A stretch of DNA of 64,000 nt from Furcasterigmium furcatum (taxonomy: Eukaryota; Ascomycota; Sordariomycetes; Glomerellales; Plectosphaerellaceae). Made by a program: the position numbers and the translations under genes. Numbering within the stretch: the first letter of the stretch is position 1; each line of letters opens with the position of its first letter. Below the pieces are notes generated by a model. The model had not been told where the DNA came from and searched no databases. It worked only from the letters and a program-made list of their open reading frames with translations. This document shows, piece by piece, positions 48,836 through 59,513 of this stretch. The DNA is taken from the NCBI GenBank assembly GCA_001599815.1, contig BCIA01000007.1, forward strand, positions 1,488,001 through 1,552,000. The letters run 5' to 3'.

Positions 48836-49352
48836 CGTTGCGATCGAGGAGTCTGGTGTTGTCGTGGATGTTGCGTGCTCTCTCCAGATAGGGGAATCGT
48901 CAAGCCGCCGACATCTTCGTCCTGGGACTGAAGCAACGGAAGGGCGAAGATGGTAGTTGATCCTCGACCAGCGCGAGCCCGATCAAGAAAGGAGAAGATG
49001 GGAAACCACATAGTATGTCATGGGCTCGAGCTTTCACAATCTGCCCGCCCAGGGGCCGGAGACTATCATTTCTTAGCCAGGGTCGAGTGATGTCATGCCT
49101 CGGCGGCACCCAATCCGGGGACGCATATGCGGGGGAAACAGCAACCCGGATGTTCATACAGTGTCCAGACACAGTCTTATCGAGCGCCCGCACGGCACCA
49201 GGAAATTTCCATATCGGCAAAAAATCGCCCACCACGACCGTCTGATGCCCCTCCAAGGACGACCCTCGGGACCGTAGCTCGACAAAAACCGACCACACGC
49301 CCTGTCCTTGTCTCCAGAAATCTAGAGAGCAGTCCGTACAGAAACCGCCATC
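48836..49352. promoter_or_regulatory. Bidirectional promoter between the lipase and TSR2 genes
   Basis: 517 nt separate the two start codons, so both promoters and leaders must lie here. No strong TATA box is visible on either side. The antisense frames crossing it are not supported. Confidence 0.5.
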
Positions 49353-50073
49353 ATGGCAGCTAACAGCACTCAGACCTCCTTCACACCGGGTATATCTCGA
49401 TCCCCTGACCGATTCCCTCTCACCATCGCACCCCGCTAACACGCCCGCAGCAACGGCCCAGTCCAACTTCGAGCAAGCCGTCGCCCTCACCCTCCACACA
49501 TGGCCCGCCCTCACCCTCGCCGTCCAGAACAGCTGGGGCGGAGAGTCCTCCGACGACAAGCGTGACTGGTTCGCCGGCGCCATTGTCGAGCTTTTCGCCC
49601 CCTTCGAGCGCCTCGTCAATGGCGTCGCCGCACCCCGCCAGACACCCGACTCCGACTACGAGGAGCCGGATATCGAGTACGTCGAGGAGTTCCTGCTCAA
49701 CGTTATGATAGACGAGTTTGAGGTCAATGTCGACGATGACTCGGGCTTCGACGTCGCCAAGCAGATCATCACCTTCCGATCTGATTTCGCACGTGGCCGC
49801 TTTGACGCCCTCGGCGAGCTGCAAACGAAGTGGCAGAGTCGAAAGGGGAAGAAGGTCCAGGCGCAGGCCGCCGCGGGACAGGACGACGACGACTCCTCGG
49901 ACAGCAGTGATGATGACGAGGAGGGCCCCTACACAGGCGACTGGGCGGACGATGTCCCAGACAACCAGGACGTGGAGATGGAGGACGCGCCGCAGCTGGT
50001 GGCCGCACCGAAGGAGAAGCCCCAACCAGAGGTCGACGACGACGGCTTCACCATGGTCACGAGGAAAAGGTGA
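49353..50073 (+). CDS. TSR2: Pre-rRNA-processing protein Tsr2
   Basis: Two exons (49353-49389, 49451-50073; 61-nt intron) give 219 residues. Tsr2 is the escort chaperone for ribosomal protein eS26 and is needed for 20S pre-rRNA maturation. The core has FEQAVALTLHTWPALTLAVQ, the NSWGG signature, DWFAGAIVELF, and the YVEEFLLNVMIDEFEVNVDD block followed by SGFDVAKQII. The C-terminus is an acidic Asp/Ser tract ending DDDGFTMVTRKR, the part that in yeast Tsr2 contacts eS26. The first exon supplies only 12 residues (MAANSTQTSFTP). The gene is divergent from the lipase gene and convergent with the BSD-domain gene, with 190 nt between stops. Confidence 0.93.
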
Positions 50074-50263
50074 TTCATTTCCATACGGGGAAGAGCGCAG
50101 AGGAGAACTCTCGGCGACAGCCGAGGACGGTTTGAGCATGATCAGCAAAGCGGGAATTATAGACAGAGGTGTGTGCTGCTTTAGATACCACGGAATGTCA
50201 CTCGGACCAAAACTCCACCCAACGCCAAAGAATGACCGGCCGCCAGACTACCGTCTGCGGCCG

Positions 50264-51629
50264 CTACTCCCAGTCATCATCGCTGTCATCGCCCTTGCGC
50301 GACTCCTTCGGGCTGCTCGGCGCCTGGCTGGGCACGCCCGACCTATCGCCGACCACGTCGTAACTGGCCTCGCTATCCGCCTGCGACTTTTCGTCGTTGG
50401 ACTTGCGGGACTCAATGGGCTTGAGGGTAGCCGACGACGCCGGCGGGGCAATGGTCGTGGAAGAGGCGGTGGAAGTCGGCCTATCCGCCTTCTTGGCTTC
50501 CGGCTTCTTCTGTTCCGTCTTGGTCTCGGCCTCATCGTCGTCGGAATCGTCTCCCCAGCCAACTTCGTCTTCTTCGGCGGCAGCTAGAGCAACAATATTA
50601 GCACTGTCACCCGGCGCCCGTGACGAGAGATACTCACCCTTCAGTAGATCGCGGCGTCGTGTCTCGGCGGCATCGAGCCCGTGCCTCAAGAAGTAGTAGC
50701 GCCTCCAGAATTCGGCGTAAGGCACCTTGTCCGGTACGAGCAGCTCCATCGTCGACCGCAGCTCGGGGTACTTGGCCAGGTCATCGCTGATATCACCTGT
50801 CTTCTTCTCGACGTCGAACTCCTTCGCCCATGCTGTGAACTCCTCCGTCTCCGGGTCCTTGGCGAAGCTCTCAGGGCTCGTGTGCACGACGTGCAGCTGC
50901 GCGTCCTGCCGCGAAGCGTGAATGACACGCTTGCCCGAAGCGTCCTTGCTCTCGAACAGAACGGTGCTTCCCTGGCCGTTTGCCTCCGAAGGTGGCGCCA
51001 CGCTGACAGCGTCCTTGAGGAAGTCTCGGATGTTGCTGCCAAACCTGAGCAGCGCCTCGTCTGCGGCATCCTCGGCCTTCTGGAGGTCCTTCAGTCTCCT
51101 TGCAGCTTCGGCGCGGAACTTGTCGAGGTACGTGCTCGAGCTTCCCCCAGCCTCGCCCGACTCCGCAGATCGGGCCTTTGTAGGTGTCGCCTCGCCCTTG
51201 TCTTCCCCCTCTTTAGCCTTGTCGCCCGAAGCTTCGCCCGTCTGTTCCGCCGTATTGATCGAGAGTCCGCGGGCGCGAGTGGCCAGTTGTTCCTGGAGGC
51301 TGCTGAACCCCTTTGCGGCATCTTGGCCGAGCTCTGCCACTTCTTTGGACGCCTCTTGGTACACTGATTGTCCCTGTAATCAGATGTCAGCCACGTGTAG
51401 TCCCTAGGCCGGGGGAGGACGGGTCTAGACGCACCTGTTTTACCGCACTTCCAAGGAAGCCGCCGATCTTCATGCCCCAGGGGCTGGAGGAGAAGGCCTT
51501 GTAGGCTTCTTGAAATTCCTCATTGAGGCTCTGCTGTGGCTGCTGGGCTTCGTCCGTTGACCCTTCGCCCGGCTTCTTCTCTTTCTTGTCGAACGCCTCC
51601 TGGTGAATGTGGTCGTAGGCGAGATCCAT
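50264..51629 (-). CDS. BSD-domain protein
   Basis: Three exons (51629-51435, 51373-50638, 50583-50264; introns 61 and 54 nt) give 416 residues. The N-terminus MDLAYDHIHQEAF leads into amphipathic helices (QEAYKAFSSSPWGMKIGGFL). The BSD domain lies at about residues 245-305: FTAWAKEFDVEK, then YPELRSTMELLVPDKVPYAE and FWRRYYFLRH with the characteristic aromatic residues. The tail is acidic and Ser-rich (VGWGDDSDDDEAE) and ends DDSDDDWE. BSD proteins of this layout (Dos2/SYAP1-like) are cytosolic adaptor proteins; the precise partner here is unknown. The first in-frame ATG is 51629. Upstream codons stay open to about 51803 but offer no ATG. Confidence 0.9.
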
Positions 51630-53191
51630 GGCGGCGGCAGAGGCTTGGCTGCGCTGCCGCTCGGGGTGCTGAAGCGGTGCTCGGAGCGCTGTTCGCCTTG
51701 GATATGGATACTTTTCAAAGGCCAGGAGATAGCAGTCGAAGGTATCGGTAGGCGTGGCGTGGTTCGCTGAGCTGCTGATACTCAGACTCGTGGGTACGGC
51801 CACCTCGTGATGTTGACGAACCAGAGCTCGGCGGGGTCAGCCGTTGTCCCGGGGGGAGCTGCTCCACTCCGTCATAGTCACGTGAAGTGTGCCCCGGGCT
51901 GATCGTGTGGGTCATCTCCGCCTCCGGTTCCGGCCAGTCGGCCGACACGGCTCGAGATCGCCGGATGTGGAGATGGCGCTGTGACCGCAGGATGAGGTGA
52001 TTGCACTGGGGAACTCGCCCAAGAGTCAGACTTAACCAATTGTGGCCCTACGAAGTATTTTCTGATGAAAGGAGAGGCAGGGACATCTCATTTTTTGAAA
52101 GGGGTTTGCGCTCTGCGATTCGATAATTTGGTCCTGGATAGACCAATTCAGAGACCCACGAACCTAGATGTGATGTTAGGATGAGCATGGCGGATATGCA
52201 CCACACGGTTGACTCGCGGTTCCTGTGGGCATTTTCCAGGATACCTCTAGTTGCAGCCCTCAGCCTAGGTATGCGCAACACATCAACTAACCCAGCGCCA
52301 ATAGAGACCTCGCAGCCCGTACATCTGCATGCTGACTGCTGACGACGATGGTACCCTTTCCCCAGCCGACAGAACCATGATTCGGTACCCGGCAGACTTC
52401 TCGGCATTGACGGGATCCCGTCTTGGCGGGACTCCGCTCCTGTAATCCCCCACAGACTTGAGCCTCCTGTCACCAAGAGTCCTTGCTTGGCATCCAAAGC
52501 GTTTCCCGAGGACCTCACAGGAACCGCAGACTTGCAACGAGACCTGACCCCGGATCGTTAAAATGAGAGGCTTTAACGCATGGGGAGGCGCAGATGCGGG
52601 ATTGAAGTATTACAATTCGTCCTCACGGCTGAACGGTGCCGACTAGTCGATGTGCTAGCACGTCGGCTCGAGTCGTCAGCGACCTGGTGCCCCCCTTTGC
52701 CCCCCGAACAGCGTTCGGAAAGCCGGGGATAGTAGACCGAGCACGAGCACACTGTGCTCTCCGCGATGCTTTGACGGCTGGTCCTGGGGATGGTCCCACA
52801 CCCTTCCTGGAGCGGCCAGTCACCACAGCCTCCTCCTCGATGGCACTATCACTAAGGAGGCCCCAGTGACCGGCTTCCTCCTCAAAGAGAAGGCTCAAAT
52901 CCGGGGAGTTGGGCGCTAGGACCGCTGCTCCGCGTTGAAAGGCGACGGACGAACTGTCCAACGGAGGAGAATTTGTCGTCTGCTCTTCCCGTCCAGTGGG
53001 CGAGTCGCAAAGCCGACGCACCGGGCTCTGTCTACCGACGTCTCTTGATCTTGCGTGTCTTGATCTTGGCATAAAAAGCCTCGTCGACCTTCAGTTTGGT
53101 TCATCGGACTGTCTTGCTTCAGACAGACCGTCCGCGGTATCCTACAGACCCTGGCTTTGCCCTTCGTTTCTTCATCTTCCCCGGAATCACC
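51630..53191. other. Divergent intergenic region
   Basis: 1.56 kb between the divergent BSD and MFS genes. The minus-strand frame 52623-53072 and others have no domain. The final 150 nt are the MFS promoter, including an A-rich TATA-like element. Confidence 0.55.
53070..53078 (+). promoter_or_regulatory. TATA-like element of the sugar transporter gene
   Basis: CATAAAAAG lies about 120 nt before the ATG at 53192, in the same position as the TATA boxes of two other regulated genes in the window. It departs from consensus at one base. Confidence 0.4.
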
Positions 53192-54990
53192 ATGGCCACC
53201 GACAGGAAACTCGATCCAGATGCTGTGCATCTTGAAAGCTCTGATGGGGGGATCAATCATCTCAAGGATGTCGACCTCCATGACAAGACGCTGGCCAACC
53301 AGGCCTTCGAGGCCACGGTCCAGGAACACAACCTGGGCGTCTTTCAGGCCCTGAAGGCCTACAAGCGTGCGGCCTTCTGGTCCATCCGTACGTCCAAACT
53401 ATGCTTGCGGTCACACTCAGGCTCTCACTGACATACGCCCCCAGTCATCTCCACCAGTGTCATCATGGAGGGATACGACGTAACTCTCCTGAGTTCCTTC
53501 TATGGCTACCCCAGCTTTCGACAGCGCTACGGTGAATTTCTCGACGAAGAGAACGGATACCAAATCTCCGCCAACTGGCAGCAACGCTTCAATTGCCTCG
53601 GCGCTCTGGCGAACATCATCGGCGCCCTGATCAACGGCTGGGCTACGGCCAGATGGGGCCATCGCAGAGTCTTGATGTTCTTCTTCGTCTGGTTGTCTGG
53701 CATGATCTTCATCACCTTCTTCGCCCCCTCGATCGAGATACTTCTCGTGGGCATGGTGCTCTGCAACATCAGCTGGGGAGCATTCGCCACGACAGGCCCC
53801 TCGTACGCCGCAGAGGTCACGCCCCTTGCCATTAGGGGCTACCTCACTGCCTACGTCAACCTGTGCTGGTGTATCGGACAGTTTATCTCAGCCGGAGTGC
53901 TGAAGGGCCTGGTGAACAACCCGACAGAATGGAGCTACCGTATCCCTTTCGCTGTTCAATGGGCCTGGCCAGCGCCTCTTTTCATCGCAGCATACATGGC
54001 CCCCGAATCACCCTGGTTCCTTGTGCGCACGGGACGGCTTGATGCCGCTAGAAAGTCACTCGAACGGCTTTCCGAACCAGAGCGGCACGGAGAGCTGGAC
54101 TCGACCATTGCAATGATGGTCCACACCAACAAGCTCGAGCTTGGGGAGCGAGAGGGTGTGTCGTATTGGGACGCATTTCGGGGCACCAACCGACGAAGGA
54201 CGGAGATCGCCTGTGTGGGCTTCCTGTCCCAGATCACCAATGGAGGCGCATTGTGCTACAGCGGTTCCTTCTTTTTCCAACAGACAGGCATCAGCCCTGA
54301 TGCCTCGTATGGTATTGCCTTGGGCGGCACTGGCATTGCCTTCATCGGGACCATCATTTCCTGGTTCTATATCTACAGATGGGGCCGGCGCAGGATCTGG
54401 TTGACGGGATTCAGTGTCCTAGTCGTGATTCTGTGGACTATCGGATTCCTGGCCGTGCCTCGGCAGACGAAAGCACTTGCTTGGGGGCAGTCCTTGCTGT
54501 GCGTCGTCTGGTTGGGAGCGTACTCCATGTCGGTTGGTCCGATCATCTACACCCTCGTGGCGGAGATTGGCTCGACCAGACTCCGAACACAGACTGTCGT
54601 GCTTGCACGGAGCACGTATTATGTCGGCAATATCATCTGCGGCGGTCTGCTGCAGCCTCAGCTGATCTCTCCTGGAGCGTGGAATGCCAAGGGCAAGACC
54701 GTGAGTATTCCTGACTCGGTTTGAGAATAGGATGCTGACACTTGGGAATAGGCCTTTTTCTGGGCGGGCCTGGCCACGCTGACCCTGATCTGGGGTTACT
54801 TCCGCATGTTTGAGACCAAGGATAGGACCTTCGGAGAAATGGACTTCATGGTGAGTTCTGGCCGGCGCCGGCCCCTGACTTGGATGCTGACAGCCAGCAG
54901 TTCCAGAAGAACATTTCTGCTCGCAAGTCGGCCAAGTACGAGATCCGCGACGATGAAATTTTCTCGGCGCAGGAGACCGAGAAGAAATAA
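53192..54990 (+). CDS. MFS sugar transporter, maltose/alpha-glucoside permease type
   Basis: Four exons (53192-53387, 53445-54700, 54752-54850, 54901-54990) give 546 residues. It is a 12-helix proton-coupled carrier of the sugar porter family at the plasma membrane. Signatures are MEGYDVTLLSSFYGYPSF in the first helix, NGWATARWGHRRVL after helix 2, GPSYAAEVTPLAIRGYLTAY, PESPWFLVRTGR after helix 6, RWGRRRIWLTG, and FETKDRTFGEMD at the end of helix 12. This set and the length fit MAL-type permeases, although the substrate range of fungal members is wide. The last acceptor is a tandem CAGCAG at 54895-54900; the distal site gives FMFQKNISARK, while the proximal one would add a Gln. It is not in a visible metabolic cluster. 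Confidence 0.93.
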
Positions 54991-56522
54991 GGGTCCAGTC
55001 GAACGGTGTAGTCAGTAGAGGGATCTTCTTTCCATCTTACTATATGAATAATGTTGTTCCATTTGGGTGTGGTGTCAAGCTCCCCTGCATCATGCTTGTC
55101 GTGACGCTCCTCGATGGAACCCTTGGCAGGGGGTTTGCTCCAGGGTCCACCGGGGTGGTTGGAGAGGTCTCGGGATGACGTATCCTCAAGGGATTCCTGG
55201 AGTCGCCGATCCTGGCCGGAGGGGCATTGCAGTGCAGCGATGAGGGAACGTGACAGCCACAATGCCTGCCTCGCCGGATTCGGGGTGTAAGCCGGCCGAG
55301 AGTGCGCCCGCTGTCGCTTTTCCATGGAGCCCTAGAACAGCAGTGGGCAATTCTAGGGCGTTGAGTCGTTCAGATTGCCACCTGCTGATGCGGTAGGGCA
55401 TCTGATCCTGACGGCGCTGAGTTAGTTTGGGAGAGGCTGGCCAATGCGGGAGAGTCGTGATGGAATTCACGACGAGACTGCCCCGAACCGGTCCTGCGGG
55501 TGAGTGTGAGTGAGGACGAGGCCCATGACTTGGGACCGTTGAGAGAGGCTCGAGGAAGAGTCCCCAACAACAGAGCATGGGCGATGCGGTTCTTCGTATA
55601 CGTGTCTGCAACCAATGACCGAGTCGGGTGACGGCACAATGAGATACGGAGTTGACCGGCGCCGCCTGGAGGGAGTTGGAGTCGATCGGGCGAGAGAAGA
55701 AGAACAGGCCAGACCGCAGATCCCGGCCCCTCGATTTTGCCCCCGACCCCGTTCGGTACTTGGGTACCTCCTTCCCCCTTCTAGGCAGGCGTGAGCGAGA
55801 AGGAACCACCCACAGGCTGCAGGGCGCATTTGGGCTGACAAATTGACATGAGACGCTTGCCTCAGCGTGTGGAAATTCTTCCCCTCTTCTCGATGGGATT
55901 CTCTCCGCTCCACCGTGACTCCCTCCCTCAACCAACACCACCACCGCCGTCACGCCAACCACGCGCACCTCTCTGCCAGAACCGTTTTTCGGAGGCGGAA
56001 TTTACTCTGACGCAACCCATTGTCGATATTCCTGACATAGGCGGGCATCCGACACGTCCCCCTCCCCTTTGATACTGTCCCTTTCTATCCGGCCAAGCTA
56101 GACGCAGCCGAGACAAGGACCGCCCCCACCGTCGCATCACCCAGGACTAGACCAGGACCAGCACCAGCAGCACATTCCATACCACCTGAGTGCCGGCTCT
56201 GCACCTCGCCTGTCGTTCTGTCAGCGCACCGCATCATCAGACCCCAACCCCCTTTGCCACCCTGGCCTGAATCTTCCCTCCTCCATACCGACGACATACA
56301 GTCCGTCTACCATTCGTAGGTAGAGGAAAGCCTTCCACCTTGCTGCGCTTCATTCGACTCGCATTACCGCTGTTCTTCGCCACCCGCATCTTGCCGTTTG
56401 GTCCTGCTTCGACCGGTTCCAGACGGCTGAGAGGCCCAAACTCGCCCCGCCTTGTACGGACTCGATTTCCCTGACCCCGTCGTCAATTACTATTCTTTGC
56501 TGGAACCTTTACGACCTTCGCA
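54991..56522. other. Promoter and long leader of the AP-1 gene
   Basis: 1.5 kb between two plus-strand genes. From about 55.85 kb to the ATG at 56523 the plus strand is pyrimidine-rich with few ATGs, fitting a long 5' untranslated region. The antisense frames of 100-260 codons here are by-products of this composition. Confidence 0.55.
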
Positions 56523-58393
56523 ATGTCGTCCGGCACAACCCAGGAGCCTTCGTTCTACTTGACCCCGCAGCAACAGAGCTTGCTCTACGCCGCCCTCAAC
56601 TCGAACAAGCAGGCCGCCAACCAGCCTGGCCAGGCCACCAACCCCGTCAGCGTGTCTCCCGAGTCGTATCAGACATCTCCCATCATGGACAATGATCTCA
56701 CCGGCGGCGCAGTGGACAACTCCTACTTGCCCAACTTCGAGTACGGCGACTTCGGCGACTCGAGTTTTGACTTCAGCTTTGCCGACGACAGCCATGCCAG
56801 TCTCATCGGAGACCTGCCCGGATCATCCACCATTGTCAAGTCGGAGCCCTCGGACAATGATGGGCCATCCGACAAGCGGGCTCATCCCGACGACGATGAC
56901 GACGAAGCTGATAACGGCAATGACCCCAAGAGACATGAGAGCACGGACAAGGTCCCCAAGAAGCCCGGTCGCAAGCCTCTGACATCGGAGCCTAGCTCGG
57001 TAGGTTGCCCGCGTCCAATCCCAGTCTTGCTTGCCACATGCTAACTCTCCACAAGAAGCGCAAGGCCCAGAACCGCGCCGCCCAGCGTGCGTTCCGTGAA
57101 CGCAAGGAGAAGCACCTCAAGGACCTGGAGACCAAGGTCGACGAGCTGCAGAAGGCGTCTGAAGCCGCCAACAACGAGAACAGTCTTCTGCGCTCGCAAG
57201 TTGAGAAGATGACCAGCGAACTGAACGAGTACAAGACCCGCTTCAGCATTATGCGCAATCGCTCCGCCTCCGGTGGCACCCCCCGTGTTGGCTTCGGAGC
57301 ACCCGCCGTGAGCCATCCCAGCGACGTCAGCTTCCAATTCGAGTTCCCCAAGTTTGGCGTTCTTCCCGGGCCACCCGTCAATGGTAATGTCAACAAGCCT
57401 TCTCCTCAGAAGTCCATGCCCTCTGGCTCGCCTCTTGCCGCCCTCGGCAGGAAGCCACTCAGCCCTCCACTGTCCAATCCCAGGTCAAAGGAGAACAGCA
57501 TCAGCCCGGTCATGTCCAACGGCAACTTCAACCTTAGCAAGGATGATATGGCCAACTTTTCCGCCTTCTTCGACCCGAGTCTCTCTCGTGCTTCCATGTC
57601 GACATCGAGGCCGAGCATGGACTCCGCTCATCATAGCGTCCACAACGGCACCTCCACCAGCTCGCCTTCCGCCTCTTCTCAGTCCAACGGCGGCGGGCCG
57701 AGTTCTTCTTGCGGCACCTCTCCTGAGCCTTTCACTCAGTCACCCATGAGCTTCAAGCCCGTTGATACCATGACGACGATTGGAGAGGAGCAATCAGCAA
57801 TGGCCACAGGACAGAACAACAATATCTTCGGCTTCAACAACGCCAATAGCTTCGATTGGCTCGCTCAGCAGAATGGCGGGAACTTCGATCCTCAGCTGTT
57901 TGGTGATTACCGCGAGCCTCAAGATAATATTCTTGCCACCAATACCTTCGACGACACATTCTTCAATGACGCATTCGACTCCGATTTCTTCTTGCCGTAT
58001 AACGTGGCTCCAAGCCCCAACCTTACCAAGAAAACCAACCTCATCGATCAGATTGATGCCGCCAAGAGTGCCGATGACCTTACGCAAGTAAACCCTGATC
58101 AGCAACATAAACTCAACTGCACTGAGGTTTTGTACGTATACTTTGTTCCTATGCATCAAGAAGCCAAACTAACAACTCGCAGTGCAAGCCTCCAGAAGAA
58201 CTGCCCCAAGGTACAGACTGGGGAGTTCGACCTCGACGGACTCTGCTCAGAGCTCCAGAAGAAGGCCAAGTGCTCAGGTGAAGGCCCGACTGTGTCCGAA
58301 GTTGACTTCCAGTCCGTCGTCAGCAAGTGGATGGGCAAGGACAAAGCCGCCTGCGTCACTTCCTCTCTCAATGGTCAGACCACGCAGCCTTGA
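56523..58393 (+). CDS. AP1: AP-1-like bZIP transcription factor (Yap1 ortholog, oxidative stress)
   Basis: Three exons (56523-56999, 57056-58131, 58183-58393; introns 56 and 51 nt) give 587 residues. The basic region KRKAQNRAAQRAFRERKEKH (160-179) has the Yap-family QNRAAQRAFRER signature, followed by a heptad zipper to about residue 215. The N-terminal redox domain retains Cys378 in SSSCGTSPEPF, but Phe385 stands where a second Cys would sit seven residues on. The C-terminal domain has Cys514, Cys525, Cys539 and Cys548 in LNC, NCPKVQTGEFDLDGLC and SELQKKAKCSGEGP, the latter two nine apart as in yeast Yap1, with a leucine-rich export signal overlapping them. Oxidation should mask export and retain the factor in the nucleus, inducing antioxidant genes. 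Splicing of the second intron restores NCTEVFASLQKNCPKVQ. Confidence 0.95.
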
Positions 58394-59513
58394 CCGCTCA
58401 CGCATCACTGGAGTACGGTTCACGCAAGGGGAAAATGGAGGACATATTCAATGGGTCAAACGGGTTACGGTGGCGTTCAGGCAAACAGGAGGATATTTCC
58501 CAGCCCAGGAGAATTGCTCAGGCTCCTCTCTGGTAACGGTGGAAAATTATCGTCATTCCACGGAAGGCGTCGAAGAATGGGGGACATTTGGAACGGTGCT
58601 TTTACATTGCCCTGATTTTGAATTCGACCTCATCTTGGAGGCCGCATACATATATGGTGCTGACGGCTCCGTGGTGGTTCATTCGCTGGGCACGACAATG
58701 TCTTAACAATACTTACTATATTTGAATCTTGGTATCATTTACTTCGGTTTCACATGGGTCGAAATACATGTACGCTTGATGGCTATGATAAACAATCTCC
58801 ATTCCTACACCCAGGAAGAGCCCGAAAACTGCGAACTGCATGTTTCGTCTTTCTCCCGGTCCTTCCAATATGAGATGGGTTGGGCATACGGGGAGACGAA
58901 CATGGGTTAGTTGCCGTACTTGCTGACACACAGAGACCCAGCGTCTCTCAGTAACAGGAGGGAATGTTGGAATGGTATCAATTAATGTAAACATTGCATG
59001 CATCATGCCGTACTCCTGGCGCATATGCCACGGAACAAAATCAAACAGCCTCCTAGTGAATGCGCGCCGGCGCATCTCGTTCCAACCGACGAGCCGCGCA
59101 TCCTGCACCATCGACGCAGTGCCCTACAACCCATTGTATCACATGTGTATCCGTTAGCAATGGCCTCCGCAAGAGCCAGTGTGAGTGCCCGGCCACGGGC
59201 CCAAAGGGAAACACAGGTCTACAGCCGGAAGCCCCTCGCGCCAACAAGTAAGTAGTGGTATCATAGCCAAACATAAGAACCAACATTGCCCCCAGTCGCT
59301 GTAGATGATGGACAACAGGCAGCCTTGGCCCGCATTGAAGCCGTTGTCAGGCTAGCGAGCCTGGCCAGAGGGCGCCCGAGCCAAGGTTTGGGCATAATTG
59401 AGCATCTTTGCCAACAAATCTCGTAAGACCTCTGGCTTCCAATTGCTCCGACTCCCTCGATCATGAGGATGGGGCCTCGAATGAGATGCTCGTCGAATCG
59501 TCCGGAGGGGTCT
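58394..59513. other. Convergent intergenic region
   Basis: 1.1 kb between the converging AP-1 and kinase genes, AT-richer than the rest (especially 58700-59000), consistent with long 3' untranslated regions. The minus-strand frame 58716-59111 has no domain. Confidence 0.6.
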
